A stretch of 64,000 nucleotides of DNA from Streptomyces malachitofuscus (GTDB lineage: Bacteria; Actinomycetota; Actinomycetes; Streptomycetales; Streptomycetaceae). The notes beneath the pieces are model-generated. The model was given only the letters and a program-made list of their open reading frames with translations. It ran no database searches and had not been told where the DNA came from. The position numbers and the translations under genes are program-made. Within the stretch, counting starts at the first letter, position 1, and every line of letters begins with the position of its first letter. The stretch is from contig NZ_BMUF01000002.1 of NCBI RefSeq assembly GCF_014650055.1, positions 62,001 to 126,000 on the forward strand. The letters are read 5' to 3'. This document shows, piece by piece, positions 45,731 to 54,631 of the stretch.

Positions 45731-45967
45731 GCCGACCCCGGCCGGGGGTCCGGGGGTTGCCCCCGGACGGCACAGCATCGGGGCGCGGGACTTCACCCCC
45801 GTGCAGTGAGCCGACCCCGGCCGGGGGCCCGGGGGTTGCCCCCGGACGGCACAGCATCGGGGCGCGGGACTTCACCCCCGTGCAGTGAGCCGACCCCGGC
45901 CGGGGGCCCGGGGGTTGCCCCCGGACGGCACAGCATCGGGGCGCGGGACTTCACCCCCGTGCGGTAG
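45698..45967. repeat. 79-bp tandem repeat made from the 3' end of ectD
   Basis: The block ATCGGGGCGCGGGACTTCAC with its stop codon (ectD 45698-45730) recurs at 45777, 45856 and 45935, exactly 79 bp apart. Between blocks are three near-identical 46-bp linkers, each with a hairpin; the first is GTCCGGGGG-TTG-CCCCCGGAC at 45748-45768. The units probably act as tandem terminators. The rest of 45731-46045 holds no gene. Confidence 0.9.
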
Positions 45968-46045
45968 GCGCACCACAGACTGCGGGCCGGGCCTCCTCGT
46001 GTGGGACAAGGAGGCACCGGCCCGCTGCCGTGTGCCCGGCGCCGG

Positions 46046-47098
46046 TCAGCGGGACAGTGCGTCCAGCAGCCGGTCCACGTCGTCGGCCGTGTTGTACAGG
46101 TGGAAGGACGCCCGGAGATTGCCCGCGCGGTTCGACACCTGGATCCCGGCCTCGGCCAGCTCGGGCTGAAGCCGGCCGAGTCCGGGCACGGACACGATCG
46201 GTGAACCGGGTGCGGGCACGGGCCGGTGGCCCAGGGTCGCGAGCCCGGCGCGGAACCGGTCGGCGAGGGCCAGGTCGTGGGCGCGGATGGCGTCCACGCC
46301 AAGCTCCTCGACCAGTCCGAGGGAGGCCCGCAGCCCCGCGTAGTCGAACAGGGCGGGGCTGGAGTCGAACCGCCGTGCGGAGCGGGCGAGTTCGGTGACG
46401 GGGCCGTAGCAGCTGTCCCACGGGTTCTCCCCGGCGACCCAGCCCGCCTGCACCGGCGTCAGATCGCCGAAGTCCTCGGGCACGACGAGGAAGGCCGCCC
46501 CGTGCGGGCCGAGCAGCCACTTGAAGGTGATGGTGACGCTGTAGTCGTACGCGTCGGCCGTCACCGGGAGCCAGCCGGCCGCCTGGGAGAAGTCGACGTA
46601 GGTGCGGGCGCCGTGGGCGCGGGCCGCCTCGCTCAGCGCGGCCAGGTCGGCGATCCGGCCGTCGGCGGACTGTGCGGCGCTGACCGCGACCAGCGCGGTG
46701 CCGGGCCGCACGGAGTCGGCGAGCCGCTCCAGCGGCACCGCCCGCACCTTGAGGTCGCCGCGGGCGTGGAAGGGGTTCAGCACGGAGGTGAAGTCGCCCT
46801 CCGCGGTGAGGACTTCGGCGCCCGGCGGCAGCGAGGCCGCGATCAGCGCGGTGTGCAGGGCGACCGTCGCCCCGGCCGCCACCCGCCCGGCCGGGACTCC
46901 GGCCAGCCGGGCGTAGGCGGCACGGCAGGCCTCGACGTCGGCGAACAGCGGGTCCAGCGAACGGCCCTCCGCGCGGATCCGCACGGCGTCCTGGAGCGCC
47001 GCCACGGTGCGGGCCGGCAGGAGGGCGTTGCTCGCGGTGTTCAGATAGGTGTTCTCCGGGGTGAACTCGGCACGGACGAGGCTCTCGAAGGTCTCCAT
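46046..47098 (-). CDS. class V-fold PLP-dependent enzyme
   Basis: A 350-aa protein from ATG 47098; an in-frame upstream start at 47134 adds 12 poor residues. It begins RAEFTPENTYLNTASNALLP, a cysteine-desulfurase-like opening. It has VAVSAAQSADGRIADLAAL, ARTYVDFSQAAGWLPV and the PLP lysine in VTITFKWLLGPHGAAFLVVP. The active-site Cys loop of true desulfurases is not apparent, so an isopenicillin-N-epimerase- or kynureninase-like role is more likely. It is convergent with ectD. Confidence 0.8.
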   Translation of the reverse strand: METFESLVRAEFTPENTYLNTASNALLPARTVAALQDAVRIRAEGRSLDPLFADVEACRAAYARLAGVPAGRVAAGATVALHTALIAASLPPGAEVLTAEGDFTSVLNPFHARGDLKVRAVPLERLADSVRPGTALVAVSAAQSADGRIADLAALSEAARAHGARTYVDFSQAAGWLPVTADAYDYSVTITFKWLLGPHGAAFLVVPEDFGDLTPVQAGWVAGENPWDSCYGPVTELARSARRFDSSPALFDYAGLRASLGLVEELGVDAIRAHDLALADRFRAGLATLGHRPVPAPGSPIVSVPGLGRLQPELAEAGIQVSNRAGNLRASFHLYNTADDVDRLLDALSR

Positions 47099-47214
47099 GG
47101 AACCACTCTGCGGCCCCGGGACCTCCCCGTCCATTGCCGAATTCTGCGCGGTATCGCAAAGGAAGCCTTATGCATACGCGCCGACCTGCGGCTTCAGCCG
47201 CCGCGGGGCTCCGC

Positions 47215-47925
47215 CTACTGCTGGGGCACCGCGCATCCGTCCGGGCCACAGGCCTCCGCGTCGCCGCCGGCCATCTGCAGCGGCGGGCGGTCGCCCCAGG
47301 CCTGGTTCAGTGCCTGGGCGAAGACCTCGGCGGGCTGGGCGCCGGAGACGCCGTACGTGCGGTCGAGCACGAAGAACGGCACGCCTCGCGCGCCGAGCTG
47401 CGCGGCCTCGCGCTCGTCCGCGCGGACCTCCTCGGCGTACGCCTCCGGGTCGGCGAGGACCTTGCGCACGGCGTCCGCGTCGAGGCCGGCCTCGACGGCC
47501 AGCCCGACGAGCCGTTCGTCGTCGTTGAAGACGGAGCGCTCCTCGGCGAAGTTCGCCTTGTACAGCAGGTCGAGCAGCTCCGTCTGGCGGCCCTGCTCGC
47601 GGGCGAAGTGCAGCAGACGGTGCATGTCGAAGGTGTTGCCGCTGTCGCGGCCCCCGGCGCCGAAGGGCAGGCCCTCTGCGGCGGCCTGGGCGCTCAGGTT
47701 GTCCTGGGCGGCCTCGGCCTGCGCCTCGCTCATCCCGTACTTCTTGACGAGCATGGGGATCACCTGCTGGACATCGTCCTTGGCCCGCCCCGGGTCCAGC
47801 TCGAAGGCACGGTGCACCACCTCGACCTGCGCACGGTGCGGGAAGGAGGCCAGCGCCTTCTCGAAACGGGCCTTTCCGACATAGCACCAGGGGCAGGCGA
47901 TGTCGCTCCAGATCTCGACGCGCAT
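47215..47925 (-). CDS. DsbA/FrnE-family thiol oxidoreductase
   Basis: A 236-aa cytosolic thioredoxin-fold protein without signal peptide. The active-site motif CPWC lies at residues 11-14 in IWSDIACPWCYVGKARFEKA. NTFDMHRLLHFAREQGRQTE and the cis-Pro region GARGVPFFVLDRTYGVSGAQ are typical of the FrnE/2-hydroxychromene-2-carboxylate isomerase-like group. The C-terminus has two more Cys (EACGPDGCAVPQQ), a possible second redox or metal pair. Probably protects against oxidative stress or isomerises polyketide-like substrates. Confidence 0.85.
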   Translation of the reverse strand: MRVEIWSDIACPWCYVGKARFEKALASFPHRAQVEVVHRAFELDPGRAKDDVQQVIPMLVKKYGMSEAQAEAAQDNLSAQAAAEGLPFGAGGRDSGNTFDMHRLLHFAREQGRQTELLDLLYKANFAEERSVFNDDERLVGLAVEAGLDADAVRKVLADPEAYAEEVRADEREAAQLGARGVPFFVLDRTYGVSGAQPAEVFAQALNQAWGDRPPLQMAGGDAEACGPDGCAVPQQ

Positions 47926-48007
47926 GAGTCGGCTCTCTCCAGGGTCGTACGGGTGCGGAGACTCCCTCCGTAACTGAGTGAACCTTCAAGCAGCTGCTTT
48001 CATTCCC

Positions 48008-48616
48008 TCAGCTGCCGTCCCGCAGATCACGCGGCCAGTGGAAGCGGTACTCGATGTGGTCGTACGTCACCACACAGCCCTCCCCCATCGGGGACTGGGT
48101 CATGAAGCCGACCAGTGCGGCTCCGGTCTCCTTCTCGTCACCGAGGGTGAAGAGCCGGACGAAGGTCCAGCGCTCGCCGTCGCGCGAGGCGTGGAAGGCG
48201 AAGGCCCGGCCGGTGCGGCTCACCCGGAGCCAGATGGAACTGCCGTCCACGGTGAAGGAGTTGGCGTCGTCGGAGTGCCCCCGGGTGACCACCGTGCACA
48301 GTGTGGGCACGTCCGGCGAGTACTCCAGGCAGAGCTTGGCCCAGGCCCGCTCACCGACGTGGACGTAGAGCACGCCGGCGTCGAAGGAGGCGGCGAAGCC
48401 GACCGTGACCCGGGCGATCAGCTGGAAGTCGCCCTCGGGCGCGCCGAGGAGACGGGGCGCGTCCGCCGCGGGGTCCAGGGCCTCGCCGGTGGGCGGCACG
48501 AAGCGGTCCTGCCGGGGCCCCGCCCATCCGGTGAGGACGCCGTCCTCGTAGGACCAGGAGCCCTCGGGGCCGTATGTGCGCAGCGGAAAGGGGAGTTCGG
48601 GGATGTCCAGGTCCAT
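48008..48616 (-). CDS. DUF1349 domain protein
   Basis: A 202-aa soluble protein of the DUF1349 type, a concanavalin-like beta-sandwich. It has APEGDFQLIARVTVGFAASF, DAGVLYVHVGERAWAKLCLE, WLRVSRTGRAFAFHASRDGE and GAALVGFMTQSPMGEGCVVT. Members are found in bacteria and yeast without a defined reaction; the fold suggests carbohydrate binding. It is probably monocistronic, 82 bp after the oxidoreductase. Confidence 0.8.
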   Translation of the reverse strand: MDLDIPELPFPLRTYGPEGSWSYEDGVLTGWAGPRQDRFVPPTGEALDPAADAPRLLGAPEGDFQLIARVTVGFAASFDAGVLYVHVGERAWAKLCLEYSPDVPTLCTVVTRGHSDDANSFTVDGSSIWLRVSRTGRAFAFHASRDGERWTFVRLFTLGDEKETGAALVGFMTQSPMGEGCVVTYDHIEYRFHWPRDLRDGS

Positions 48617-48665
48617 GCCGGAATTCTTCCAGGCGGCGTCCGGCGCCGGGGGCCGGGGGGTCCGG

Positions 48666-49253
48666 TCAGCGGGACTGGAGTGCGTCGAGGGCGACGGCCT
48701 GGGCGATGGCGAGGCGCAGGTCGAGATCGGGGGAGGTGACGTCGACGACGTAGCGGTCGCGCAGTCCGATCTTCTTGTCGACCCTCATCACCGGTCCGCC
48801 GTCGGAGGTGAAGTCGAAATGGTACGGCCACACGAACGGCACCAGGTCGAGCGGCAGCAGCTCCCAGAGCCTGCGGGCCACGGCCACGAACCGGTTGCGT
48901 TCCCGCCCGACGGCGGTGACCGAGCCCGGCTGGTCCAGCTCCCACGTCGAGCGCAGCAGGGACGCGGCGAACTTCTTGCGGAAGGTGCCGAGGGCACGGT
49001 CCCCCGCGTCCCGTACGTCGTAGACGGCGCCGAGGTCGACGACCTGGCGTGCGGAGGCGGTGAACAGGACCTCCCGCCGGGACTCGTCGGTGTAGAAGGT
49101 CATCCGTTCCCTGAGCGTCATCCGCTTCTGCTCGGCGAAAGCGAGGACCCTGCCGTCGGAGCCGTCCGGCAGCGTCTCGGTCACCACATACCGGTTGATC
49201 ATGAGGGTGGTCCTCTGCCGGACGGTGAAACGGTCGTTCGTCCGGCCTCGCAT
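48666..49253 (-). CDS. LURP-one-related/Tubby-like beta-barrel protein
   Basis: A 195-aa protein from ATG 49253. It shows the pattern of the LURP-one (YxjI-like) family: DRFTVRQRTTLMINRYVVTE, then alternating strands (GRVLAFAEQKRMTLRERMTF, GAVYDVRDAGDRALGTFRKK, LRSTWELDQPGSVTAVGRER) and a long C-terminal helix (DLRLAIAQAVALDALQSR). This is related to phospholipid scramblase-type barrels. The function in bacteria is unknown. Confidence 0.72.
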   Translation of the reverse strand: MRGRTNDRFTVRQRTTLMINRYVVTETLPDGSDGRVLAFAEQKRMTLRERMTFYTDESRREVLFTASARQVVDLGAVYDVRDAGDRALGTFRKKFAASLLRSTWELDQPGSVTAVGRERNRFVAVARRLWELLPLDLVPFVWPYHFDFTSDGGPVMRVDKKIGLRDRYVVDVTSPDLDLRLAIAQAVALDALQSR

Positions 49254-49479
49254 GCTGTCCACTGATCCGCTCCCGCAGTCGTCGATTTCCCAGGGCCTGT
49301 CTTCGCGTCCGGCGCAGCCATCCTGCCCCCGCGGCCCGGGCCGGCGCAGTCTCCATAAGTCGACGCCCGCTGCCACCAAAGGTGAGGGGGATCAGGCGGC
49401 GGCGTGTCCTCTTTCGTCGTCCGGGACCGAGCCGAAGGGGGGACGCGGGCGCCCGGGGGCGGCCCTCTATGGTCTGCGC

Positions 49480-51201
49480 GTGGACGTAAGCGAGACACCC
49501 CGCCCAGGCCTGCCGCTCCGTTCCCGGCTCGCCGCCGCCTCCCCCTGGCCCCCCGGACGGATCGTCGGGGAGGCCGTCCTCGCCCTGGTGCTCTGCGGGA
49601 CGGCGGGCCTCCTTTATACGACGCAGTCCGGGTCCGCCGTGAAGGGCGGCGCCCTGGCCCTGTGCGTCGCCGTGCTGTCGCTCGCCCGGCGCGCGCTGCC
49701 GGCGACGGTGCTGATGGTCTCGTCGGCCCTGGCCGGGTCGGTCGCGGGCACGTTCGCGCTGCTGATCTGCGCGAGCTGGTCGGCGGGCAGCCGCATCAAG
49801 CGCCCGTGGCACGCGCTGGCCGCGTACGCGGCCGGGCTGGGCCTCTACTTCGCCCTCACCGTCGCCACCGCGGCCGACGACGGCCTGGGGCTGTCGCTGC
49901 TGCTGACGGCCGTGCTCAGCGCCACGCCCTTCCTGGTGCTGGCGGTCGTGCCGGGGCTCGCCTCCCGGTACCGCGCCCAGCGCCATGCCCTGCTCGACGC
50001 CCTGCGGCGGCACAACGCCCAACTGGTGCGCGAGCAGGCGATGGTGGCACGTCAGGCCCGGCTGCTGGAACGGCAGCGCATCGCCCAGGACATGCACGAC
50101 AGCCTCGGCCACCAGCTCGCCCTGATCGCCGTGCATGCCGGGGCGCTGGAGGTGGACCCGGACCTGTCCGACCGCCAGCGGGAGGGGGTGGGCATCCTCC
50201 GGGAGGCCTCCAGGACGGCGATGCGGGAGCTGCGTGAGGCCGTGGGCATCCTGCGGGACGACGGGGGAGCGTCCGAGCCGGACCGGGAGGACACCGCGCC
50301 TTCGGCGGCCCGCTCGGCGGCGTCAGTCGACCGGCTGGTGGAGTCGTCGCGGGCCGCGGGCGCGACGGTGGAGCTGCGCCGCTCCGGCACCCGGCGGCCC
50401 CTCGCGCCCGCCGCCGACCACGCGGTGTACCGCATCGCGCAGGAGGGCCTGACCAACGCGCACAAGCACGCGCCGGGTGCCCCGATCACCGTGGCGCTGC
50501 GCTACGAACCGGACAGCCTGGTGGTGGAGGTGGCCAACGGCCCGGTGCCGGCCGGAGCGCCCGCGGGACCGCCCGCGATCAGCGGCGGCCAGGGACTGGC
50601 GGGCCTCGCGGAGCGGGCCCGGCTGGTCGGGGGCATGGTGCACACCGGTCCCACACCCGACGGCGGGTTCCGGCTCGCCGGAGTGCTGCCCTACGGCAGC
50701 GGCGAGACGGTGGCCCGCCCGGACGGCGCGACTTCCGTCGCCGCGGACGACGACTTCCGGGGGCAGAACGGCGAGGACCCGGCGGGCGACGGTGGAGCGG
50801 TCACCGAGTTCCGCTCCGATCCGCAGAAGGAGTTCGCCGCCATCATGAGCAGCAAGAAGAACGTCGCCCTCGGGTGCGCCCTCACCGCCGTCGTCCTCGT
50901 CGTGGGCGTCGGCGCTCTCCTGGTCTGGGGTGTGTCGAAACTGCTGGACGAGGTGGAGAGCGGCGTCATCCCGGCGAGTGTCTACGAGTCGGCCGAGGTG
51001 GGCGACGCGGAGGCGGACCTCCGGAAGAAGTTCCCGGACGGGGACTCGCTGCTCACCGACGGCGTGGAGGAGGACGGCCCGCCGCTGCCCGAGGACGCGG
51101 TCTGCGAGCACTTCGTGGACGACGAGGACGACATCGTCTACCGCTTCTGCTTCCGCGACGGGAAGCTGTCCTCCAAGGAGTCCTACCCGCACGAGATCTG
51201 A
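49480..51201 (+). CDS. NarL-type sensor histidine kinase with an extra membrane tail
   Basis: A 573-aa protein from GTG 49480. About four to five N-terminal membrane segments occupy residues 25-150. HisKA_3 with phospho-acceptor His at about 206 (QRIAQDMHDSLGHQLALIAV) and a HATPase domain (YRIAQEGLTNAHKHAPGAP; GLAGLAERARLVGG) follow. The kinase should end near residue 405. About 168 further residues follow, with a membrane helix (VALGCALTAVVLVVGVGALL, about 460-485) and an acidic tail with two Cys. An internal ATG at 50845 after AAGGAG could start a separate protein. The response regulator gene follows at 51295. Confidence 0.85.
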   Translation: MDVSETPRPGLPLRSRLAAASPWPPGRIVGEAVLALVLCGTAGLLYTTQSGSAVKGGALALCVAVLSLARRALPATVLMVSSALAGSVAGTFALLICASWSAGSRIKRPWHALAAYAAGLGLYFALTVATAADDGLGLSLLLTAVLSATPFLVLAVVPGLASRYRAQRHALLDALRRHNAQLVREQAMVARQARLLERQRIAQDMHDSLGHQLALIAVHAGALEVDPDLSDRQREGVGILREASRTAMRELREAVGILRDDGGASEPDREDTAPSAARSAASVDRLVESSRAAGATVELRRSGTRRPLAPAADHAVYRIAQEGLTNAHKHAPGAPITVALRYEPDSLVVEVANGPVPAGAPAGPPAISGGQGLAGLAERARLVGGMVHTGPTPDGGFRLAGVLPYGSGETVARPDGATSVAADDDFRGQNGEDPAGDGGAVTEFRSDPQKEFAAIMSSKKNVALGCALTAVVLVVGVGALLVWGVSKLLDEVESGVIPASVYESAEVGDAEADLRKKFPDGDSLLTDGVEEDGPPLPEDAVCEHFVDDEDDIVYRFCFRDGKLSSKESYPHEI

Positions 51202-51294
51202 CCCGTCGGTACGTCGCCGCACGCCTGACGGCATCGTGCATGATGAGCGGGCCCCATCATCCGTTTGTCATACCGACACCGCGCAGGAGGCCGC

Positions 51295-51951
51295 GTGATC
51301 CGGGTCCTCGTCGCCGACGACGAGCCGCTCATCAGGGCCGGCATCAAAATGATCCTCACCTCCGCGGACGACATCGACGTCGTGGCCGAGGCGCGGGACG
51401 GCCGGGAGGCGGTGGAGACCGTGCGCGGCACGGCGGTCGACGTGGCCCTGCTGGACATCCAGATGCCCGTGATGGACGGGCTGACCGCGCTGGCCGAGAT
51501 CGGCCGCGCCGCGCCGCGGGTGCGCGTGCTGATCCTGACGACGTTCGGGGAGCGCGACAACGTCCTGCGGGCGCTCGGCCACGGCAGCGCGGGCTTCCTG
51601 CTGAAGGACTCCGCGCCGCAGGAGCTGATCCACGCGGTGCGCGCGGCGGCGGCCGGCAACGCCTATCTGTCCCCGGCCGCCACCCGGCACGTGGTGGACA
51701 CGCTCGCCTCCCCCGCCGCGACCGTGCGCGCCGAGGAGGCCCGCCGGCGTCTGGCCGGCCTGACGGCACGCGAACGCGAGGTGCTGGCCCTGCTGGGCGA
51801 GGGCCTGTCCAACGCGGACGCGGGCGCCCGCCTGCACATGAGCGAGGCCACGGTGAAGACGTACGTCAGCCGGATCCTGACCAAGCTCGACTGCGACAAC
51901 AGGGTGCAGGCGGCACTCCTGGCCCGGGACGCGGGCCTGGAGCCGGCCTGA
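51295..51951 (+). CDS. LuxR-type response regulator
   Basis: A 218-aa regulator from GTG 51295 after CAGGAGG. The receiver domain has the acidic pair in VLVADDEPLIRAGIK, phospho-Asp in VALLDIQMPVMDGL and Lys in GFLLKDSAPQEL. The C-terminal LuxR HTH is LTAREREVLALLGEGLSNAD to ATVKTYVSRILTKLDCDNR. It is the partner of the kinase encoded 93 bp upstream. Targets are unknown. The following 233 bases up to 52184 show no gene. Confidence 0.9.
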   Translation: MIRVLVADDEPLIRAGIKMILTSADDIDVVAEARDGREAVETVRGTAVDVALLDIQMPVMDGLTALAEIGRAAPRVRVLILTTFGERDNVLRALGHGSAGFLLKDSAPQELIHAVRAAAAGNAYLSPAATRHVVDTLASPAATVRAEEARRRLAGLTAREREVLALLGEGLSNADAGARLHMSEATVKTYVSRILTKLDCDNRVQAALLARDAGLEPA

Positions 51952-52184
51952 CCCCGACCGCACCGGCCGACCGGCCCCCGACAGCACTCACACGCCACCC
52001 CGACGCCGGCGACGCTCCCGGCCCAGGGACACGAACCCCGAACCGACCTCAAATTTGTGCGGGACAGCCACCTCCGCCGGGAGCACCGGCCGCGCGACGG
52101 TGTGCGTGCGCCGCCCCGGGGGCGGAGGCGGCGTTCCGCGGCGACTACCCGGCGGGGCGGACGACGGGCGTTCGGCGGCGGGGC

Positions 52185-53729
52185 TCAGCGCTCCAGCCGG
52201 CCGTTGAACCTCCGGGGCAGGCCCAGGGGGTTGTCGTCCTTCAGCTCCTCGGGCAGCAGGGCCTCCGGCGTCCCCTGGTAGACGACCGGCCGCAGCCACC
52301 GCTCGATGGCCGTGCCGCCCACCGACGTGGACGTGGAGGTGGTCGCCGGGTACGGGCCGCCGTGGTGCTGGGCCGGGGCGACCGCGACGCCCGTGGGCCA
52401 GCCGTTGACCAGCACCCGCCCGGCCAGCGGGGTCAGTTCCCGTACCAGTTCGGCCCCGCGGCCCTCCCCCGCCGCCTCCTCGGCGGACAGCTGCACGGTC
52501 GCCGTGAGGTTGCCCGGCAGCCGCGACAGCACACCCCGCACCTCGCTGTCGTCCTCGTAGCGGGCCACCACGGTGACCGGCCCGAAGCACTCCTCCAGGA
52601 GCAGGTCGTGCTCGCCCTCCTGGGCCAGCCGGCTCGCCGGGACGGTGAGGAAGCCCGCGCTGACGGTGTGCTCGCCGCCGGCGCCCGGGGTCACCGGGGA
52701 GTCCACGTCGGGCAGCCGGCCGCGCTCGGCGACACCGGCGACGAAGTTGTCGCGCATGCGGTGGTCCAGCAGGACGCCCGCGTCGGTGTCGCTGACGGCG
52801 TCGGTCAGGGACTTGAGCAGCGCGTCACCGGCCGGTCCCGCGGGGGCGAGGACGAGGCCGGGCTTCACGCAGAACTGGCCGACGCCCAGCGTCATCGAAC
52901 CGGCCAGCCCGGCGCCGATCGCCTCGCCGCGCTCGGCCGCCGCGGCCTCGGTGACGACGACCGGGTTCAGGGAGCCCAGCTCGCCGTGGAAGGGGATGGG
53001 GACGGGCCGGGCGGCGGCCGCGTCGAACAGGGCGCGGCCGCCGCGGACGGAACCGGTGAAACCGGCCGCCGAGACCAGCGGGTGCCTGATCAGCTCCAGG
53101 CCGGCGTCGAAGCCGTGCACCAGACCCAGCACGCCGTCGGGCATGCCGTGCCGGGCGGCGGCCCGGCGCAGCACCTTGGCCACCAGCTCGGACAGCCCGG
53201 GGTGGTCGGGGTGGGCCTTGACGACGACCGGGCAGCCGGCCGCGAGCGCGCTCGCGGTGTCGCCGCCGGCCACGGAGAAGGCGAAGGGGAAGTTGGACGC
53301 GGAGTAGACGGCGACGACGCCCAGCGGGATCTTGTAGCGGCGCAGATCCGGAACGGGCGGGGTCGCGGTGTCGTCGGGGTGGTTGATGACGACGTCGAGG
53401 AAGGCTCCCTCGTCGACGATGCCGGCGAAGGCCCGCAGCTGGTAGCAGGTCCGGGCGAGTTCGCCGGTGAGCCGGACCGGGCCGAGCGCGGTCTCCGCGT
53501 CGGCGGCCTCGACGAGCTGGTCCCTGGCCGCCTCGAGCTCCTCGGCGGCGGTGCGCAGGAAGGCGGCGCGGACGGTGCGGTCGGTCAGCGCGCCGTGCGC
53601 GTCGTGCGCGGCGCGGACGGCGGCATCCACCTCCTGGGCTGTGGCCTCCACCGCAACCTGTTCCCGCTGCTTCCCGGTTCGGGGGTCGACACTCCAGACT
53701 GGTGCTGCTGCCACCGGCGGTCCCTCCAC
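52185..53729 (-). CDS. aldehyde dehydrogenase (2-oxoglutarate semialdehyde dehydrogenase type)
   Basis: A 514-aa NAD(P)+-dependent aldehyde dehydrogenase. The cofactor region is VYSASNFPFAFSVAGGDTAS and PVVVKAHPDHPGLSELV. The catalytic Cys is in TLGVGQFCVKPGLVLAP, and the catalytic Glu region is FHGELGSLNPVVVTE. The sequence type matches alpha-ketoglutaric semialdehyde (2,5-dioxovalerate) dehydrogenases of pentose, glucarate or hydroxyproline catabolism. The start is GTG 53729. It is divergent from an IclR-type regulator, with an operator between, so it is probably its target. Confidence 0.85.
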   Translation of the reverse strand: MEGPPVAAAPVWSVDPRTGKQREQVAVEATAQEVDAAVRAAHDAHGALTDRTVRAAFLRTAAEELEAARDQLVEAADAETALGPVRLTGELARTCYQLRAFAGIVDEGAFLDVVINHPDDTATPPVPDLRRYKIPLGVVAVYSASNFPFAFSVAGGDTASALAAGCPVVVKAHPDHPGLSELVAKVLRRAAARHGMPDGVLGLVHGFDAGLELIRHPLVSAAGFTGSVRGGRALFDAAAARPVPIPFHGELGSLNPVVVTEAAAAERGEAIGAGLAGSMTLGVGQFCVKPGLVLAPAGPAGDALLKSLTDAVSDTDAGVLLDHRMRDNFVAGVAERGRLPDVDSPVTPGAGGEHTVSAGFLTVPASRLAQEGEHDLLLEECFGPVTVVARYEDDSEVRGVLSRLPGNLTATVQLSAEEAAGEGRGAELVRELTPLAGRVLVNGWPTGVAVAPAQHHGGPYPATTSTSTSVGGTAIERWLRPVVYQGTPEALLPEELKDDNPLGLPRRFNGRLER

Positions 53730-53773
53730 TTGATTGCCGCATGCAATGCCGCAGTATGTACGCCATCCACCGG

Positions 53774-53793
53774 GTGTTCGATATACTGAACAC
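53774..53793. promoter_or_regulatory. probable IclR-family operator between divergent genes
   Basis: GTGTTCGATATACTGAACAC is an inverted repeat with 6-bp arms and 8-bp spacer, the size and form usual for IclR-type regulators. TATACT inside it could be the -10 box of the regulator gene. It lies 45 bp upstream of the aldehyde dehydrogenase start and 62 bp upstream of the regulator start. Confidence 0.7.
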
Positions 53794-53854
53794 TGTCTCC
53801 ATGGATGAACTTGCTGTGGAGACTATTTCCCGGCGAACGAAGGGGTCAAGGGCG

Positions 53855-54628
53855 ATGTCGGCTGGCGAGACAGGCGGCGGGGCGCAGGTCAAGTCCGCGG
53901 TGCGGACCGTTGAACTGCTCGAATACTTCGCCGGGCGCCCCGGCATGCACTCCCTGGCGGCGGTCCAGGAAGCGGTCGGCTATCCCAAGTCGAGCCTGTA
54001 CATGCTGCTGCGCACGCTCGTGGAGCTCGGGTGGGTGGAGACGGACGCGACCGGCACGCGGTACGGCATCGGCGTCCGGGCCCTGCTGGTGGGCACGTCC
54101 TACATCGACGGCGACGAGGTCGTCGCGGCGGCCCGGCCCACGCTGGACCGGCTGTCGGACGACACCACCGAGACCATCCACCTCGCCCGCCTCGACGGCA
54201 CCAACGTCGTCTATCTGGCCACCCGCCAGTCGCAGCACTACCTGCGCCCCTTCACCCGGGTCGGCCGCCGGCTGCCCGCCCACTCGACCTCGCTCGGCAA
54301 GGCGCTGCTGAGCACGTACTCCGACGAGCAGGTGCGCAAGATGCTCCCGGAGACGCTGCCCGCCCTGACCGAGAACACCATCACCGACCGGGAGAAGCTC
54401 ATCGAGGAGCTGCACCTGGTGCGGGAACAGGGCTTCGCCGTGGACCGCGAGGAGAACACGCTGGGGCTGCGCTGCTTCGGTGTGGCGATCCCGTACCGCA
54501 CCCCCGCGCGGGACGCGATCAGCTGCTCGGTGCCGGTGGCCCGGCTCACCCCCGCCCACGAGCAGATGGTCAAGGACGCCCTGTTCGACGCCCGCGACCG
54601 GCTGACCCTGGCCACCCGGAGGCTCTGA
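53855..54628 (+). CDS. IclR-family transcriptional regulator
   Basis: A 257-aa regulator. The N-terminal winged HTH is KSAVRTVELLEYFAGRPGMH and VQEAVGYPKSSLYMLLRTLV. The effector domain has ETIHLARLDGTNVVYLATRQ, PAHSTSLGKALLSTYSDEQV and the Cys-containing GLRCFGVAIPYR. ATG 53855 follows AAGGGG; an ATG at 53801 is possible but would start within a few bases of the operator. It probably represses the divergent dehydrogenase and itself. Confidence 0.88.
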   Translation: MSAGETGGGAQVKSAVRTVELLEYFAGRPGMHSLAAVQEAVGYPKSSLYMLLRTLVELGWVETDATGTRYGIGVRALLVGTSYIDGDEVVAAARPTLDRLSDDTTETIHLARLDGTNVVYLATRQSQHYLRPFTRVGRRLPAHSTSLGKALLSTYSDEQVRKMLPETLPALTENTITDREKLIEELHLVREQGFAVDREENTLGLRCFGVAIPYRTPARDAISCSVPVARLTPAHEQMVKDALFDARDRLTLATRRL

Positions 54629-54631
54629 CCC

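Noticed and set aside
45698..45967. Regularly spaced repeats resembling a CRISPR array
   Set aside because: Both 'repeat' and 'spacer' are nearly identical between units, the repeat is part of ectD, and there are no cas genes.
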